Positions 14,901-28,496 of a stretch of 64,000 bases of DNA are shown piece after piece (the stretch's first letter is position 1; each line of letters opens with the position of its first letter). The DNA is taken from contig CANXME010002307.1 of the NCBI GenBank assembly GCA_948144175.1, forward strand, positions 1,447,001 through 1,511,000, in the 5' to 3' direction. The translations under genes and the position numbers were made by a program. The stretch comes from Closterium sp. NIES-65 (lineage: Eukaryota; Streptophyta; Zygnematophyceae; Desmidiales; Closteriaceae). The notes below the pieces were generated by a model, which had not been told where the DNA came from, did no database searches, and saw only the letters and a program-made list of their open reading frames with translations.

Positions 14901-17900
14901 AAGCACTCAAGCAAAGCACTCAAGCAAAGCACTCAAGCAAAGCACTCAAGCAAAGCACTCAAGCAAAGCACTCAAGCAAAGCACTCAAGCAAAGCACTCA
15001 AGCAAAGCACTCAAGCAAAGCACTCAAGCAAAGCACTCAAGAAAAGCACTCAAGCAAAGCACTCAAGCAAAGCACTCAAGCAAAGCACTCAAGCAAAGCA
15101 CTCAAGCAAAGCACTCAAGCAAAGCACTCAAGCAAAGCACTCAAGCAAAGCACTCAAGCAAAGCACTCAAGCAAAGCACTCAAGCAAAGCACTCAAGAAA
15201 AGCACTCAAGCAAAGCACTCAAGCAAAGCACTCAAGCAAAGCACTCAAGCAAAGCACTCAAGCAAAGCACTCAAGCAAAGCACTCAAGCAAAGCACTCAA
15301 GCAAAGCACTCAAGAAAAGCACTCAAGCAAAGCACTCAAGCAAAGCACTCAAGCAAAGCACTCAAGCAAAGCACTCAAGCAAAGCACTCAAGCAAAGCAC
15401 TCAAGAAAAGCACTCAAGCAAAGCACTCAAGCAAAGCACTCAAGCAAAGCACTCAAGCAAAGCACTCAAGCAAAGCACTCAAGCAAAGCACTCAAGCAAA
15501 GCACTCAAGAAAAGCACTCAAGCAAAGCACTCAAGCAAAGCACTCAAGCAAAGCACTCAAGCAAAGCACTCAAGCAAAGCACTCAAGCAAAGCACTCAAG
15601 CAAAGCACTCAAGCAAAGCACTCAAGAAAAGCACTCAAGCAAAGCACTCAAGCAAAGCACTCAAGCAAAGCACTCAAGCAAAGCACTCAAGAAAAGCACT
15701 CAAGCAAAGCACTCAAGCAAAGCACTCAAGCAAAGCACTCAAGCAAAGCACTCAAGCAAAGCACTCAAGCAAAGCACTCAAGCAAAGCACTCAAGCAAAG
15801 CACTCAAGCAAAGCACTCAAGCAAAGCACTCAAGCAAAGCACTCAAGCAAAGCACTCAAGCAAAGCACTCAAGCAAAGCACTCAAGCAAAGCACTCAAGC
15901 AAAGCACTCAAGCAAAGCACTCAAGCAAAGCACTCAAGCAAAGCACTCAAGCAAAGCACTCAAGCAAAGCACTCAAGCAAAGCACTCAAGCAAAGCACTC
16001 AAGCAAAGCACTCAAGCAAAGCACTCAAGCAAAGCACTCAAGCAAAGCACTCAAGAAAAGCACTCAAGAAAAGCACTCAAGCAAAGCACTCAAGCAAAGC
16101 ACTCAAGCAAAGCACTCAAGCAAAGCACTCAAGAAAAGCACTCAAGCAAAGCACTCAAGAAAAGCACTCAAGAAAAGCACTCAAGCAAAGCACTCAAGCA
16201 AAGCACTCAAGCAAAGCACTCAAGCAAAGCACTCAAGAAAAGCACTCAAGCAAAGCACTCAAGCAAAGCACTCAAGCAAAGCACTCAAGCAAAGCACTCA
16301 AGCAAAGCACTCAAGCAAAGCACTCAAGCAAAGCACTCAAGCAAAGCACTCAAGCAAAGCACTCAAGCAAAGCACTCAAGCAAAGCACTCAAGCAAAGCA
16401 CTCAAGCAAAGCACTCAAGCAAAGCACTCAAGCAAAGCACTCAAGCAAAGCACTCAAGCAAAGCACTCAAGCAAAGCACTCAAGCAAAGCACTCAAGCAA
16501 AGCACTCAAGCAAAGCACTCAAGCAAAGCACTCAAGCAAAGCACTCAAGCAAAGCACTCAAGCAAAGCACTCAAGCAAAGCACTCAAGCAAAGCACTCAA
16601 GCAAAGCACTCAAGCAAAGCACTCAAGAAAAGCACTCAAGCAAAGCACTCAAGCAAAGCACTCAAGCAAAGCACTCAAGCAAAGCACTCAAGCAAAGCAC
16701 TCAAGCAAAGCACTCAAGCAAAGCACTCAAGCAAAGCACTCAAGCAAAGCACTCAAGCAAAGCACTCAAGCAAAGCACTCAAGCAAAGCACTCAAGAAAA
16801 GCACTCAAGCAAAGCACTCAAGCAAAGCACTCAAGCAAAGCACTCAAGCAAAGCACTCAAGCAAAGCACTCAAGCAAAGCACTCAAGCAAAGCACTCAAG
16901 CAAAGCACTCAAGCAAAGCACTCAAGCAAAGCACTCAAGCAAAGCACTCAAGAAAAGCACTCAAGAAAAGCACTCAAGCAAAGCACTCAAGCAAAGCACT
17001 CAAGCAAAGCACTCAAGCAAAGCACTCAAGCAAAGCACTCAAGCAAAGCACTCAAGCAAAGCACTCAAGCAAAGCACTCAAGCAAAGCACTCAAGCAAAG
17101 CACTCAAGCAAAGCACTCAAGCAAAGCACTCAAGCAAAGCACTCAAGCAAAGCACTCAAGCAAAGCACTCAAGCAAAGCACTCAAGCAAAGCACTCAAGC
17201 AAAGCACTCAAGCAAAGCACTCAAGCAAAGCACTCAAGCAAAGCACTCAAGCAAAGCACTCAAGCAAAGCACTCAAGCAAAGCACTCAAGCAAAGCACTC
17301 AAGCAAAGCACTCAAGCAAAGCACTCAAGCAAAGCACTCAAGAAAAGCACTCAAGCAAAGCACTCAAGCAAAGCACTCAAGCAAAGCACTCAAGCAAAGC
17401 ACTCAAGCAAAGCACTCAAGCAAAGCACTCAAGCAAAGCACTCAAGCAAAGCACTCAAGCAAAGCACTCAAGCAAAGCACTCAAGCAAAGCACTCAAGCA
17501 AAGCACTCAAGAAAAGCACTCAAGCAAAGCACTCAAGCAAAGCACTCAAGCAAAGCACTCAAGCAAAGCACTCAAGCAAAGCACTCAAGCAAAGCACTCA
17601 AGCAAAGCACTCAAGCAAAGCACTCAAGCAAAGCACTCAAGCAAAGCACTCAAGCAAAGCACTCAAGCAAAGCACTCAAGCAAAGCACTCAAGCAAAGCA
17701 CTCAAGCAAAGCACTCAAGCAAAGCACTCAAGCAAAGCACTCAAGCAAAGCACTCAAGCAAAGCACTCAAGAAAAGCACTCAAGCAAAGCACTCAAGCAA
17801 AGCACTCAAGCAAAGCACTCAAGCAAAGCACTCAAGCAAAGCACTCAAGCAAAGCACTCAAGAAAAGCACTCAAGCAAAGCACTCAAGCAAAGCACTCAA

Positions 17901-20900
17901 GCAAAGCACTCAAGCAAAGCACTCAAGCAAAGCACTCAAGCAAAGCACTCAAGCAAAGCACTCAAGAAAAGCACTCAAGAAAGCACTCAAGCAAAGCACT
18001 CAAGCAAAGCACTCAAGCAAAGCACTCAAGCAAAGCACTCAAGCAAAGCACTCAAGCAAAGCACTCAAGCAAAGCACTCAAGCAAAGCACTCAAGCAAAG
18101 CACTCAAGCAAAGCACTCAAGCAAAGCACTCAAGCAAAGCACTCAAGCAAAGCACTCAAGCAAAGCACTCAAGCAAAGCACTCAAGCAAAGCACTCAAGC
18201 AAAGCACTCAAGCAAAGCACTCAAGCAAAGCACTCAAGCAAAGCACTCAAGCAAAGCACTCAAGCAAAGCACTCAAGCAAAGCACTCAAGCAAAGCACTC
18301 AAGCAAAGCACTCAAGCAAAGCACTCAAGCAAAGCACTCAAGCAAAGCACTCAAGCAAAGCACTCAAGCAAAGCACTCAAGCAAAGCACTCAAGCAAAGC
18401 ACTCAAGAAAGCACTCAAGCAAAGCACTCAAGCAAAGCACTCAAGCAAAGCACTCAAGCAAAGCACTCAAGCAAAGCACTCAAGCAAAGCACTCAAGCAA
18501 AGCACTCAAGAAAAGCACTCAAGAAAAGCACTCAAGCAAAGCACTCAAGCAAAGCACTCAAGCAAAGCACTCAAGCAAAGCACTCAAGCAAAGCACTCAA
18601 GCAAAGCACTCAAGCAAAGCACTCAAGCAAAGCACTCAAGCAAAGCACTCAAGCAAAGCACTCAAGCAAAGCACTCAAGCAAAGCACTCAAGCAAAGCAC
18701 TCAAGCAAAGCACTCAAGCAAAGCACTCAAGCAAAGCACTCAAGCAAAGCACTCAAGCAAAGCACTCAAGCAAAGCACTCAAGCAAAGCACTCAAGCAAA
18801 GCACTCAAGCAAAGCACTCAAGCAAAGCACTCAAGCAAAGCACTCAAGCAAAGCACTCAAGCAAAGCACTCAAGCAAAGCACTCAAGCAAAGCACTCAAG
18901 CAAAGCACTCAAGCAAAGCACTCAAGCAAAGCACTCAAGCAAAGCACTCAAGCAAAGCACTCAAGAAAGCACTCAAGCAAAGCACTCAAGCAAAGCACTC
19001 AAGCAAAGCACTCAAGCAAAGCACTCAAGCAAAGCACTCAAGCAAAGCACTCAAGCAAAGCACTCAAGCAAAGCACTCAAGCAAAGCACTCAAGCAAAGC
19101 ACTCAAGCAAAGCACTCAAGCAAAGCACTCAAGCAAAGCACTCAAGAAAAGCACTCAAGAAAAGCACTCAAGCAAAGCACTCAAGCAAAGCACTCAAGCA
19201 AAGCACTCAAGAAAAGCACTCAAGCAAAGCACTCAAGCAAAGCACTCAAGCAAAGCACTCAAGCAAAGCACTCAAGCAAAGCACTCAAGCAAAGCACTCA
19301 AGCAAAGCACTCAAGAAAAGCACTCAAGAAAAGCACTCAAGCAAAGCACTCAAGCAAAGCACTCAAGCAAAGCACTCAAGAAAAGCACTCAAGAAAAGCA
19401 CTCAAGCAAAGCACTCAAGCAAAGCACTCAAGCAAAGCACTCAAGCAAAGCACTCAAGCAAAGCACTCAAGCAAAGCACTCAAGCAAAGCACTCAAGCAA
19501 AGCACTCAAGCAAAGCACTCAAGCAAAGCACTCAAGCAAAGCACTCAAGCAAAGCACTCAAGCAAAGCACTCAAGCAAAGCACTCAAGCAAAGCACTCAA
19601 GCAAAGCACTCAAGCAAAGCACTCAAGCAAAGCACTCAAGAAAAGCACTCAAGCAAAGCACTCAAGCAAAGCACTCAAGCAAAGCACTCAAGAAAAGCAC
19701 TCAAGAAAAGCACTCAAGCAAAGCACTCAAGCAAAGCACTCAAGCAAAGCACTCAAGCAAAGCACTCAAGCAAAGCACTCAAGCAAAGCACTCAAGCAAA
19801 GCACTCAAGCAAAGCACTCAAGCAAAGCACTCAAGCAAAGCACTCAAGCAAAGCACTCAAGAAAAGCACTCAAGAAAAGCACTCAAGCAAAGCACTCAAG
19901 CAAAGCACTCAAGCAAAGCACTCAAGCAAAGCACTCAAGCAAAGCACTCAAGAAAAGCACTCAAGCAAAGCACTCAAGCAAAGCACTCAAGCAAAGCACT
20001 CAAGCAAAGCACTCAAGCAAAGCACTCAAGCAAAGCACTCAAGCAAAGCACTCAAGCAAAGCACTCAAGCAAAGCACTCAAGCAAAGCACTCAAGCAAAG
20101 CACTCAAGAAAAGCACTCAAGAAAAGCACTCAAGCAAAGCACTCAAGCAAAGCACTCAAGCAAAGCACTCAAGCAAAGCACTCAAGCAAAGCACTCAAGC
20201 AAAGCACTCAAGAAAAGCACTCAAGCAAAGCACTCAAGCAAAGCACTCAAGCAAAGCACTCAAGCAAAGCACTCAAGCAAAGCACTCAAGCAAAGCACTC
20301 AAGCAAAGCACTCAAGCAAAGCACTCAAGCAAAGCACTCAAGCAAAGCACTCAAGCAAAGCACTCAAGCAAAGCACTCAAGCAAAGCACTCAAGCAAAGC
20401 ACTCAAGCAAAGCACTCAAGCAAAGCACTCAAGCAAAGCACTCAAGCAAAGCACTCAAGAAAGCACTCAAGCAAAGCACTCAAGCAAAGCACTCAAGCAA
20501 AGCACTCAAGCAAAGCACTCAAGCAAAGCACTCAAGCAAAGCACTCAAGCAAAGCACTCAAGCAAAGCACTCAAGCAAAGCACTCAAGCAAAGCACTCAA
20601 GAAAAGCACTCAAGCAAAGCACTCAAGCAAAGCACTCAAGCAAAGCACTCAAGCAAAGCACTCAAGCAAAGCACTCAAGAAAAGCACTCAAGAAAAGCAC
20701 TCAAGCAAAGCACTCAAGCAAAGCACTCAAGCAAAGCACTCAAGCAAAGCACTCAAGCAAAGCACTCAAGCAAAGCACTCAAGCAAAGCACTCAAGCAAA
20801 GCACTCAAGCAAAGCACTCAAGCAAAGCACTCAAGCAAAGCACTCAAGCAAAGCACTCAAGCAAAGCACTCAAGCAAAGCACTCAAGCAAAGCACTCAAG

Positions 20901-22374
20901 CAAAGCACTCAAGCAAAGCACTCAAGCAAAGCACTCAAGCAAAGCACTCAAGAAAAGCACTCAAGCAAAGCACTCAAGCAAAGCACTCAAGCAAAGCACT
21001 CAAGCAAAGCACTCAAGCAAAGCACTCAAGCAAAGCACTCAAGCAAAGCACTCAAGCAAAGCACTCAAGCAAAGCACTCAAGCAAAGCACTCAAGCAAAG
21101 CACTCAAGCAAAGCACTCAAGCAAAGCACTCAAGCAAAGCACTCAAGCAAAGCACTCAAGCAAAGCACTCAAGCAAAGCACTCAAGCAAAGCACTCAAGC
21201 AAAGCACTCAAGCAAAGCACTCAAGCAAAGCACTCAAGCAAAGCACTCAAGCAAAGCACTCAAGCAAAGCACTCAAGCAAAGCACTCAAGCAAAGCACTC
21301 AAGCAAAGCACTCAAGCAAAGCACTCAAGCAAAGCACTCAAGCAAAGCACTCAAGCAAAGCACTCAAGCAAAGCACTCAAGCAAAGCACTCAAGCAAAGC
21401 ACTCAAGCAAAGCACTCAAGCAAAGCACTCAAGCAAAGCACTCAAGCAAAGCACTCAAGCAAAGCACTCAAGCAAAGCACTCAAGCAAAGCACTCAAGCA
21501 AAGCACTCAAGCAAAGCACTCAAGCAAAGCACTCAAGCAAAGCACTCAAGCAAAGCACTCAAGCAAAGCACTCAAGCAAAGCACTCAAGCAAAGCACTCA
21601 AGCAAAGCACTCAAGCAAAGCACTCAAGCAAAGCACTCAAGCAAAGCACTCAAGAAAAGCACTCAAGCAAAGCACTCAAGCAAAGCACTCAAGCAAAGCA
21701 CTCAAGCAAAGCACTCAAGCAAAGCACTCAAGCAAAGCACTCAAGCAAAGCACTCAAGAAAAGCACTCAAGCAAAGCACTCAAGCAAAGCACTCAAGCAA
21801 AGCACTCAAGCAAAGCACTCAAGCAAAGCACTCAAGCAAAGCACTCAAGCAAAGCACTCAAGCAAAGCACTCAAGCAAAGCACTCAAGCAAAGCACTCAA
21901 GCAAAGCACTCAAGCAAAGCACTCAAGCAAAGCACTCAAGCAAAGCACTCAAGCAAAGCACTCAAGCAAAGCACTCAAGCAAAGCACTCAAGCAAAGCAC
22001 TCAAGCAAAGCACTCAAGCAAAGCACTCAAGCAAAGCACTCAAGCAAAGCACTCAAGCAAAGCACTCAAGCAAAGCACTCAAGCAAAGCACTCAAGCAAA
22101 GCACTCAAGCAAAGCACTCAAGAAAAGCACTCAAGCAAAGCACTCAAGCAAAGCACTCAAGCAAAGCACTCAAGCAAAGCACTCAAGCAAAGCACTCAAG
22201 CAAAGCACTCAAGCAAAGCACTCAAGCAAAGCACTCAAGCAAAGCACTCAAGCAAAGCACTCAAGCAAAGCACTCAAGCAAAGCACTCAAGCAAAGCACT
22301 CAAGCAAAGCACTCAAGCAAAGCACTCAAGCAAAGCACTCAAGCAAAGCACTCAAGCAAAGCACTCAAGCAAAG
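11979..22374 (+). repeat. Variant-poor, nearly homogeneous satellite zone
   Basis: Almost every unit is the plain C form. From 11979 to 15033 I count 9 A units among 235, about 4%, against roughly 20-29% in sampled neighbouring stretches. The longest uninterrupted C runs are 11979-12706 (56 units), 12824-13538 (55) and 20958-21646 (53); runs of 32 and 33 occur at 17984-18399 and 18529-18957. Only four 12-bp units occur (17972, 18400, 18958, 20452). No complete copy of the recurring modules was seen, only fragments such as AA C4 A C AA near 16048-16177. Two A units separated by exactly seven C units and flanked by very long C runs occur at both 12707-12823 and 21647-21763, perhaps related copies. 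The simplest reading is recent expansion from a small C-only seed. Confidence 0.8.
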
Positions 22375-23752
22375 CACTCAAGAAAAGCACTCAAGAAAAG
22401 CACTCAAGCAAAGCACTCAAGCAAAGCACTCAAGCAAAGCACTCAAGCAAAGCACTCAAGAAAAGCACTCAAGCAAAGCACTCAAGCAAAGCACTCAAGA
22501 AAAGCACTCAAGCAAAGCACTCAAGCAAAGCACTCAAGAAAAGCACTCAAGCAAAGCACTCAAGCAAAGCACTCAAGCAAAGCACTCAAGCAAAGCACTC
22601 AAGCAAAGCACTCAAGCAAAGCACTCAAGAAAAGCACTCAAGAAAAGCACTCAAGCAAAGCACTCAAGCAAAGCACTCAAGCAAAGCACTCAAGCAAAGC
22701 ACTCAAGCAAAGCACTCAAGCAAAGCACTCAAGCAAAGCACTCAAGCAAAGCACTCAAGCAAAGCACTCAAGCAAAGCACTCAAGAAAAGCACTCAAGAA
22801 AAGCACTCAAGCAAAGCACTCAAGCAAAGCACTCAAGCAAAGCACTCAAGCAAAGCACTCAAGCAAAGCACTCAAGAAAAGCACTCAAGAAAAGCACTCA
22901 AGCAAAGCACTCAAGCAAAGCACTCAAGCAAAGCACTCAAGAAAAGCACTCAAGAAAAGCACTCAAGCAAAGCACTCAAGCAAAGCACTCAAGCAAAGCA
23001 CTCAAGCAAAGCACTCAAGAAAAGCACTCAAGCAAAGCACTCAAGAAAAGCACTCAAGAAAAGCACTCAAGCAAAGCACTCAAGCAAAGCACTCAAGCAA
23101 AGCACTCAAGAAAAGCACTCAAGAAAAGCACTCAAGCAAAGCACTCAAGCAAAGCACTCAAGCAAAGCACTCAAGCAAAGCACTCAAGCAAAGCACTCAA
23201 GCAAAGCACTCAAGCAAAGCACTCAAGAAAAGCACTCAAGCAAAGCACTCAAGCAAAGCACTCAAGCAAAGCACTCAAGAAAAGCACTCAAGAAAAGCAC
23301 TCAAGCAAAGCACTCAAGCAAAGCACTCAAGCAAAGCACTCAAGCAAAGCACTCAAGAAAAGCACTCAAGCAAAGCACTCAAGCAAAGCACTCAAGCAAA
23401 GCACTCAAGAAAAGCACTCAAGAAAAGCACTCAAGCAAAGCACTCAAGCAAAGCACTCAAGCAAAGCACTCAAGCAAAGCACTCAAGAAAAGCACTCAAG
23501 CAAAGCACTCAAGAAAAGCACTCAAGAAAAGCACTCAAGCAAAGCACTCAAGCAAAGCACTCAAGCAAAGCACTCAAGAAAAGCACTCAAGAAAAGCACT
23601 CAAGCAAAGCACTCAAGCAAAGCACTCAAGCAAAGCACTCAAGCAAAGCACTCAAGCAAAGCACTCAAGCAAAGCACTCAAGCAAAGCACTCAAGAAAAG
23701 CACTCAAGAAAAGCACTCAAGCAAAGCACTCAAGCAAAGCACTCAAGCAAAG

Positions 23753-23765
23753 CACTCAAAAAAAG
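23753..23765 (+). repeat. Monomer variant with G8 to A
   Basis: CACTCAAAAAAAG: an A unit that also has G to A at base 8, giving a run of seven A. The same 13-bp form occurs at 50957-50969 and 57438-57450, and a 12-bp form with six A at 38059-38070 and 63886-63897. Neighbouring run lengths differ between these sites, so several may be independent changes. Confidence 0.92.
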
Positions 23766-24583
23766 CACTCAAGCAAAGCACTCAAGCAAAGCACTCAAGC
23801 AAAGCACTCAAGCAAAGCACTCAAGCAAAGCACTCAAGCAAAGCACTCAAGCAAAGCACTCAAGAAAAGCACTCAAGAAAAGCACTCAAGCAAAGCACTC
23901 AAGCAAAGCACTCAAGCAAAGCACTCAAGCAAAGCACTCAAGCAAAGCACTCAAGAAAAGCACTCAAGCAAAGCACTCAAGCAAAGCACTCAAGCAAAGC
24001 ACTCAAGCAAAGCACTCAAGCAAAGCACTCAAGCAAAGCACTCAAGCAAAGCACTCAAGCAAAGCACTCAAGCAAAGCACTCAAGCAAAGCACTCAAGCA
24101 AAGCACTCAAGCAAAGCACTCAAGCAAAGCACTCAAGCAAAGCACTCAAGCAAAGCACTCAAGCAAAGCACTCAAGCAAAGCACTCAAGCAAAGCACTCA
24201 AGAAAAGCACTCAAGCAAAGCACTCAAGCAAAGCACTCAAGCAAAGCACTCAAGCAAAGCACTCAAGCAAAGCACTCAAGCAAAGCACTCAAGCAAAGCA
24301 CTCAAGCAAAGCACTCAAGCAAAGCACTCAAGCAAAGCACTCAAGCAAAGCACTCAAGCAAAGCACTCAAGCAAAGCACTCAAGCAAAGCACTCAAGAAA
24401 AGCACTCAAGCAAAGCACTCAAGCAAAGCACTCAAGCAAAGCACTCAAGCAAAGCACTCAAGCAAAGCACTCAAGCAAAGCACTCAAGCAAAGCACTCAA
24501 GCAAAGCACTCAAGAAAAGCACTCAAGCAAAGCACTCAAGCAAAGCACTCAAGCAAAGCACTCAAGAAAGCACTCAAGAAAAG

Positions 24584-25753
24584 CACTCAAGCAAAGCACT
24601 CAAGCAAAGCACTCAAGCAAAGCACTCAAGCAAAGCACTCAAGCAAAGCACTCAAGCAAAGCACTCAAGCAAAGCACTCAAGAAAAGCACTCAAGAAAAG
24701 CACTCAAGCAAAGCACTCAAGCAAAGCACTCAAGCAAAGCACTCAAGCAAAGCACTCAAGCAAAGCACTCAAGAAAAGCACTCAAGCAAAGCACTCAAGC
24801 AAAGCACTCAAGCAAAGCACTCAAGCAAAGCACTCAAGCAAAGCACTCAAGCAAAGCACTCAAGCAAAGCACTCAAGCAAAGCACTCAAGCAAAGCACTC
24901 AAGCAAAGCACTCAAGAAAAGCACTCAAGAAAAGCACTCAAGCAAAGCACTCAAGCAAAGCACTCAAGCAAAGCACTCAAGCAAAGCACTCAAGCAAAGC
25001 ACTCAAGCAAAGCACTCAAGCAAAGCACTCAAGAAAAGCACTCAAGCAAAGCACTCAAGCAAAGCACTCAAGCAAAGCACTCAAGAAAAGCACTCAAGAA
25101 AAGCACTCAAGCAAAGCACTCAAGCAAAGCACTCAAGCAAAGCACTCAAGCAAAGCACTCAAGAAAAGCACTCAAGCAAAGCACTCAAGAAAAGCACTCA
25201 AGAAAAGCACTCAAGCAAAGCACTCAAGCAAAGCACTCAAGCAAAGCACTCAAGAAAAGCACTCAAGAAAAGCACTCAAGCAAAGCACTCAAGCAAAGCA
25301 CTCAAGCAAAGCACTCAAGCAAAGCACTCAAGCAAAGCACTCAAGCAAAGCACTCAAGCAAAGCACTCAAGAAAAGCACTCAAGCAAAGCACTCAAGCAA
25401 AGCACTCAAGCAAAGCACTCAAGCAAAGCACTCAAGAAAAGCACTCAAGCAAAGCACTCAAGCAAAGCACTCAAGCAAAGCACTCAAGCAAAGCACTCAA
25501 GCAAAGCACTCAAGCAAAGCACTCAAGAAAAGCACTCAAGCAAAGCACTCAAGCAAAGCACTCAAGCAAAGCACTCAAGAAAAGCACTCAAGAAAAGCAC
25601 TCAAGCAAAGCACTCAAGCAAAGCACTCAAGCAAAGCACTCAAGCAAAGCACTCAAGCAAAGCACTCAAGCAAAGCACTCAAGCAAAGCACTCAAGCAAA
25701 GCACTCAAGCAAAGCACTCAAGCAAAGCACTCAAGAAAAGCACTCAAGAAAAG
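24584..25753 (+). repeat. Long duplicated block Q, copy 1
   Basis: Unit code: C7 AA C5 A C10 AA C7 A C3 AA C4 A C AA C3 AA C7 A C4 A C6 A C3 AA C10 AA, 90 units and 1,170 bp. It matches 29484-30653 at a distance of 4,900 bp with two differing units (C at 25533 and A at 25572 here, swapped in the other copy). It contains the 572-bp module at 24701-25272. Confidence 0.85.
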
Positions 25754-26169
25754 CACTCAAGCAAAGCACTCAAGCAAAGCACTCAAGCAAAGCACTCAAG
25801 AAAAGCACTCAAGAAAAGCACTCAAGCAAAGCACTCAAGCAAAGCACTCAAGCAAAGCACTCAAGCAAAGCACTCAAGCAAAGCACTCAAGAAAAGCACT
25901 CAAGCAAAGCACTCAAGCAAAGCACTCAAGCAAAGCACTCAAGCAAAGCACTCAAGCAAAGCACTCAAGCAAAGCACTCAAGCAAAGCACTCAAGCAAAG
26001 CACTCAAGCAAAGCACTCAAGCAAAGCACTCAAGCAAAGCACTCAAGAAAAGCACTCAAGCAAAGCACTCAAGCAAAGCACTCAAGCAAAGCACTCAAGC
26101 AAAGCACTCAAGCAAAGCACTCAAGCAAAGCACTCAAGCAAAGCACTCAAGCAAAGCACTCAAGAAAAG

Positions 26170-27677
26170 CACTCAAGCAAAGCACTCAAGCAAAGCACTC
26201 AAGCAAAGCACTCAAGAAAAGCACTCAAGAAAAGCACTCAAGCAAAGCACTCAAGCAAAGCACTCAAGCAAAGCACTCAAGCAAAGCACTCAAGAAAAGC
26301 ACTCAAGCAAAGCACTCAAGAAAAGCACTCAAGAAAAGCACTCAAGCAAAGCACTCAAGCAAAGCACTCAAGCAAAGCACTCAAGAAAAGCACTCAAGAA
26401 AAGCACTCAAGCAAAGCACTCAAGCAAAGCACTCAAGCAAAGCACTCAAGCAAAGCACTCAAGCAAAGCACTCAAGCAAAGCACTCAAGCAAAGCACTCA
26501 AGAAAAGCACTCAAGCAAAGCACTCAAGCAAAGCACTCAAGCAAAGCACTCAAGCAAAGCACTCAAGAAAAGCACTCAAGCAAAGCACTCAAGCAAAGCA
26601 CTCAAGCAAAGCACTCAAGCAAAGCACTCAAGCAAAGCACTCAAGCAAAGCACTCAAGAAAAGCACTCAAGAAAAGCACTCAAGCAAAGCACTCAAGCAA
26701 AGCACTCAAGAAAAGCACTCAAGAAAAGCACTCAAGCAAAGCACTCAAGCAAAGCACTCAAGCAAAGCACTCAAGCAAAGCACTCAAGCAAAGCACTCAA
26801 GCAAAGCACTCAAGCAAAGCACTCAAGCAAAGCACTCAAGCAAAGCACTCAAGCAAAGCACTCAAGAAAAGCACTCAAGAAAAGCACTCAAGCAAAGCAC
26901 TCAAGCAAAGCACTCAAGCAAAGCACTCAAGCAAAGCACTCAAGCAAAGCACTCAAGAAAAGCACTCAAGAAAAGCACTCAAGCAAAGCACTCAAGCAAA
27001 GCACTCAAGCAAAGCACTCAAGCAAAGCACTCAAGAAAAGCACTCAAGCAAAGCACTCAAGCAAAGCACTCAAGCAAAGCACTCAAGCAAAGCACTCAAG
27101 CAAAGCACTCAAGAAAAGCACTCAAGCAAAGCACTCAAGCAAAGCACTCAAGCAAAGCACTCAAGCAAAGCACTCAAGCAAAGCACTCAAGCAAAGCACT
27201 CAAGCAAAGCACTCAAGCAAAGCACTCAAGCAAAGCACTCAAGCAAAGCACTCAAGAAAAGCACTCAAGAAAAGCACTCAAGCAAAGCACTCAAGCAAAG
27301 CACTCAAGCAAAGCACTCAAGCAAAGCACTCAAGCAAAGCACTCAAGAAAAGCACTCAAGCAAAGCACTCAAGCAAAGCACTCAAGCAAAGCACTCAAGC
27401 AAAGCACTCAAGCAAAGCACTCAAGCAAAGCACTCAAGCAAAGCACTCAAGCAAAGCACTCAAGCAAAGCACTCAAGCAAAGCACTCAAGAAAAGCACTC
27501 AAGAAAAGCACTCAAGCAAAGCACTCAAGCAAAGCACTCAAGCAAAGCACTCAAGCAAAGCACTCAAGCAAAGCACTCAAGCAAAGCACTCAAGCAAAGC
27601 ACTCAAGAAAAGCACTCAAGCAAAGCACTCAAGCAAAGCACTCAAGCAAAGCACTCAAGAAAAGCACTCAAGAAAAG
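26170..27677 (+). repeat. Long duplicated block P, copy 1
   Basis: Unit code from the left: C3 AA C4 A C AA C3 AA C7 A C4 A C6 AA C2 AA C10 AA C5 AA C4 A C5 A C10 AA C5 A C10 AA C7 A C3 AA, which is 116 units and 1,508 bp. The same order of run lengths occurs at 28497-30003. The two copies differ only at the unit pair 26690-26728 (C A A here, A d A there): one C-to-A change and one missing base. So many run lengths in the same order cannot be chance in such an array, so this is a segmental duplication within the satellite. Copy starts are 2,327 bp apart, leaving 819 bp between the copies. Confidence 0.85.
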
Positions 27678-28496
27678 CACTCAAGCAAAGCACTCAAGCA
27701 AAGCACTCAAGCAAAGCACTCAAGCAAAGCACTCAAGCAAAGCACTCAAGCAAAGCACTCAAGCAAAGCACTCAAGAAAAGCACTCAAGCAAAGCACTCA
27801 AGCAAAGCACTCAAGCAAAGCACTCAAGCAAAGCACTCAAGAAAAGCACTCAAGAAAAGCACTCAAGCAAAGCACTCAAGCAAAGCACTCAAGCAAAGCA
27901 CTCAAGCAAAGCACTCAAGCAAAGCACTCAAGCAAAGCACTCAAGCAAAGCACTCAAGAAAAGCACTCAAGCAAAGCACTCAAGCAAAGCACTCAAGCAA
28001 AGCACTCAAGCAAAGCACTCAAGCAAAGCACTCAAGCAAAGCACTCAAGCAAAGCACTCAAGAAAAGCACTCAAGAAAAGCACTCAAGCAAAGCACTCAA
28101 GCAAAGCACTCAAGCAAAGCACTCAAGAAAAGCACTCAAGAAAAGCACTCAAGCAAAGCACTCAAGCAAAGCACTCAAGCAAAGCACTCAAGCAAAGCAC
28201 TCAAGCAAAGCACTCAAGAAAAGCACTCAAGCAAAGCACTCAAGCAAAGCACTCAAGCAAAGCACTCAAGCAAAGCACTCAAGCAAAGCACTCAAGCAAA
28301 GCACTCAAGCAAAGCACTCAAGCAAAGCACTCAAGCAAAGCACTCAAGCAAAGCACTCAAGAAAAGCACTCAAGAAAAGCACTCAAGCAAAGCACTCAAG
28401 CAAAGCACTCAAGCAAAGCACTCAAGCAAAGCACTCAAGCAAAGCACTCAAGCAAAGCACTCAAGCAAAGCACTCAAGCAAAGCACTCAAGCAAAG

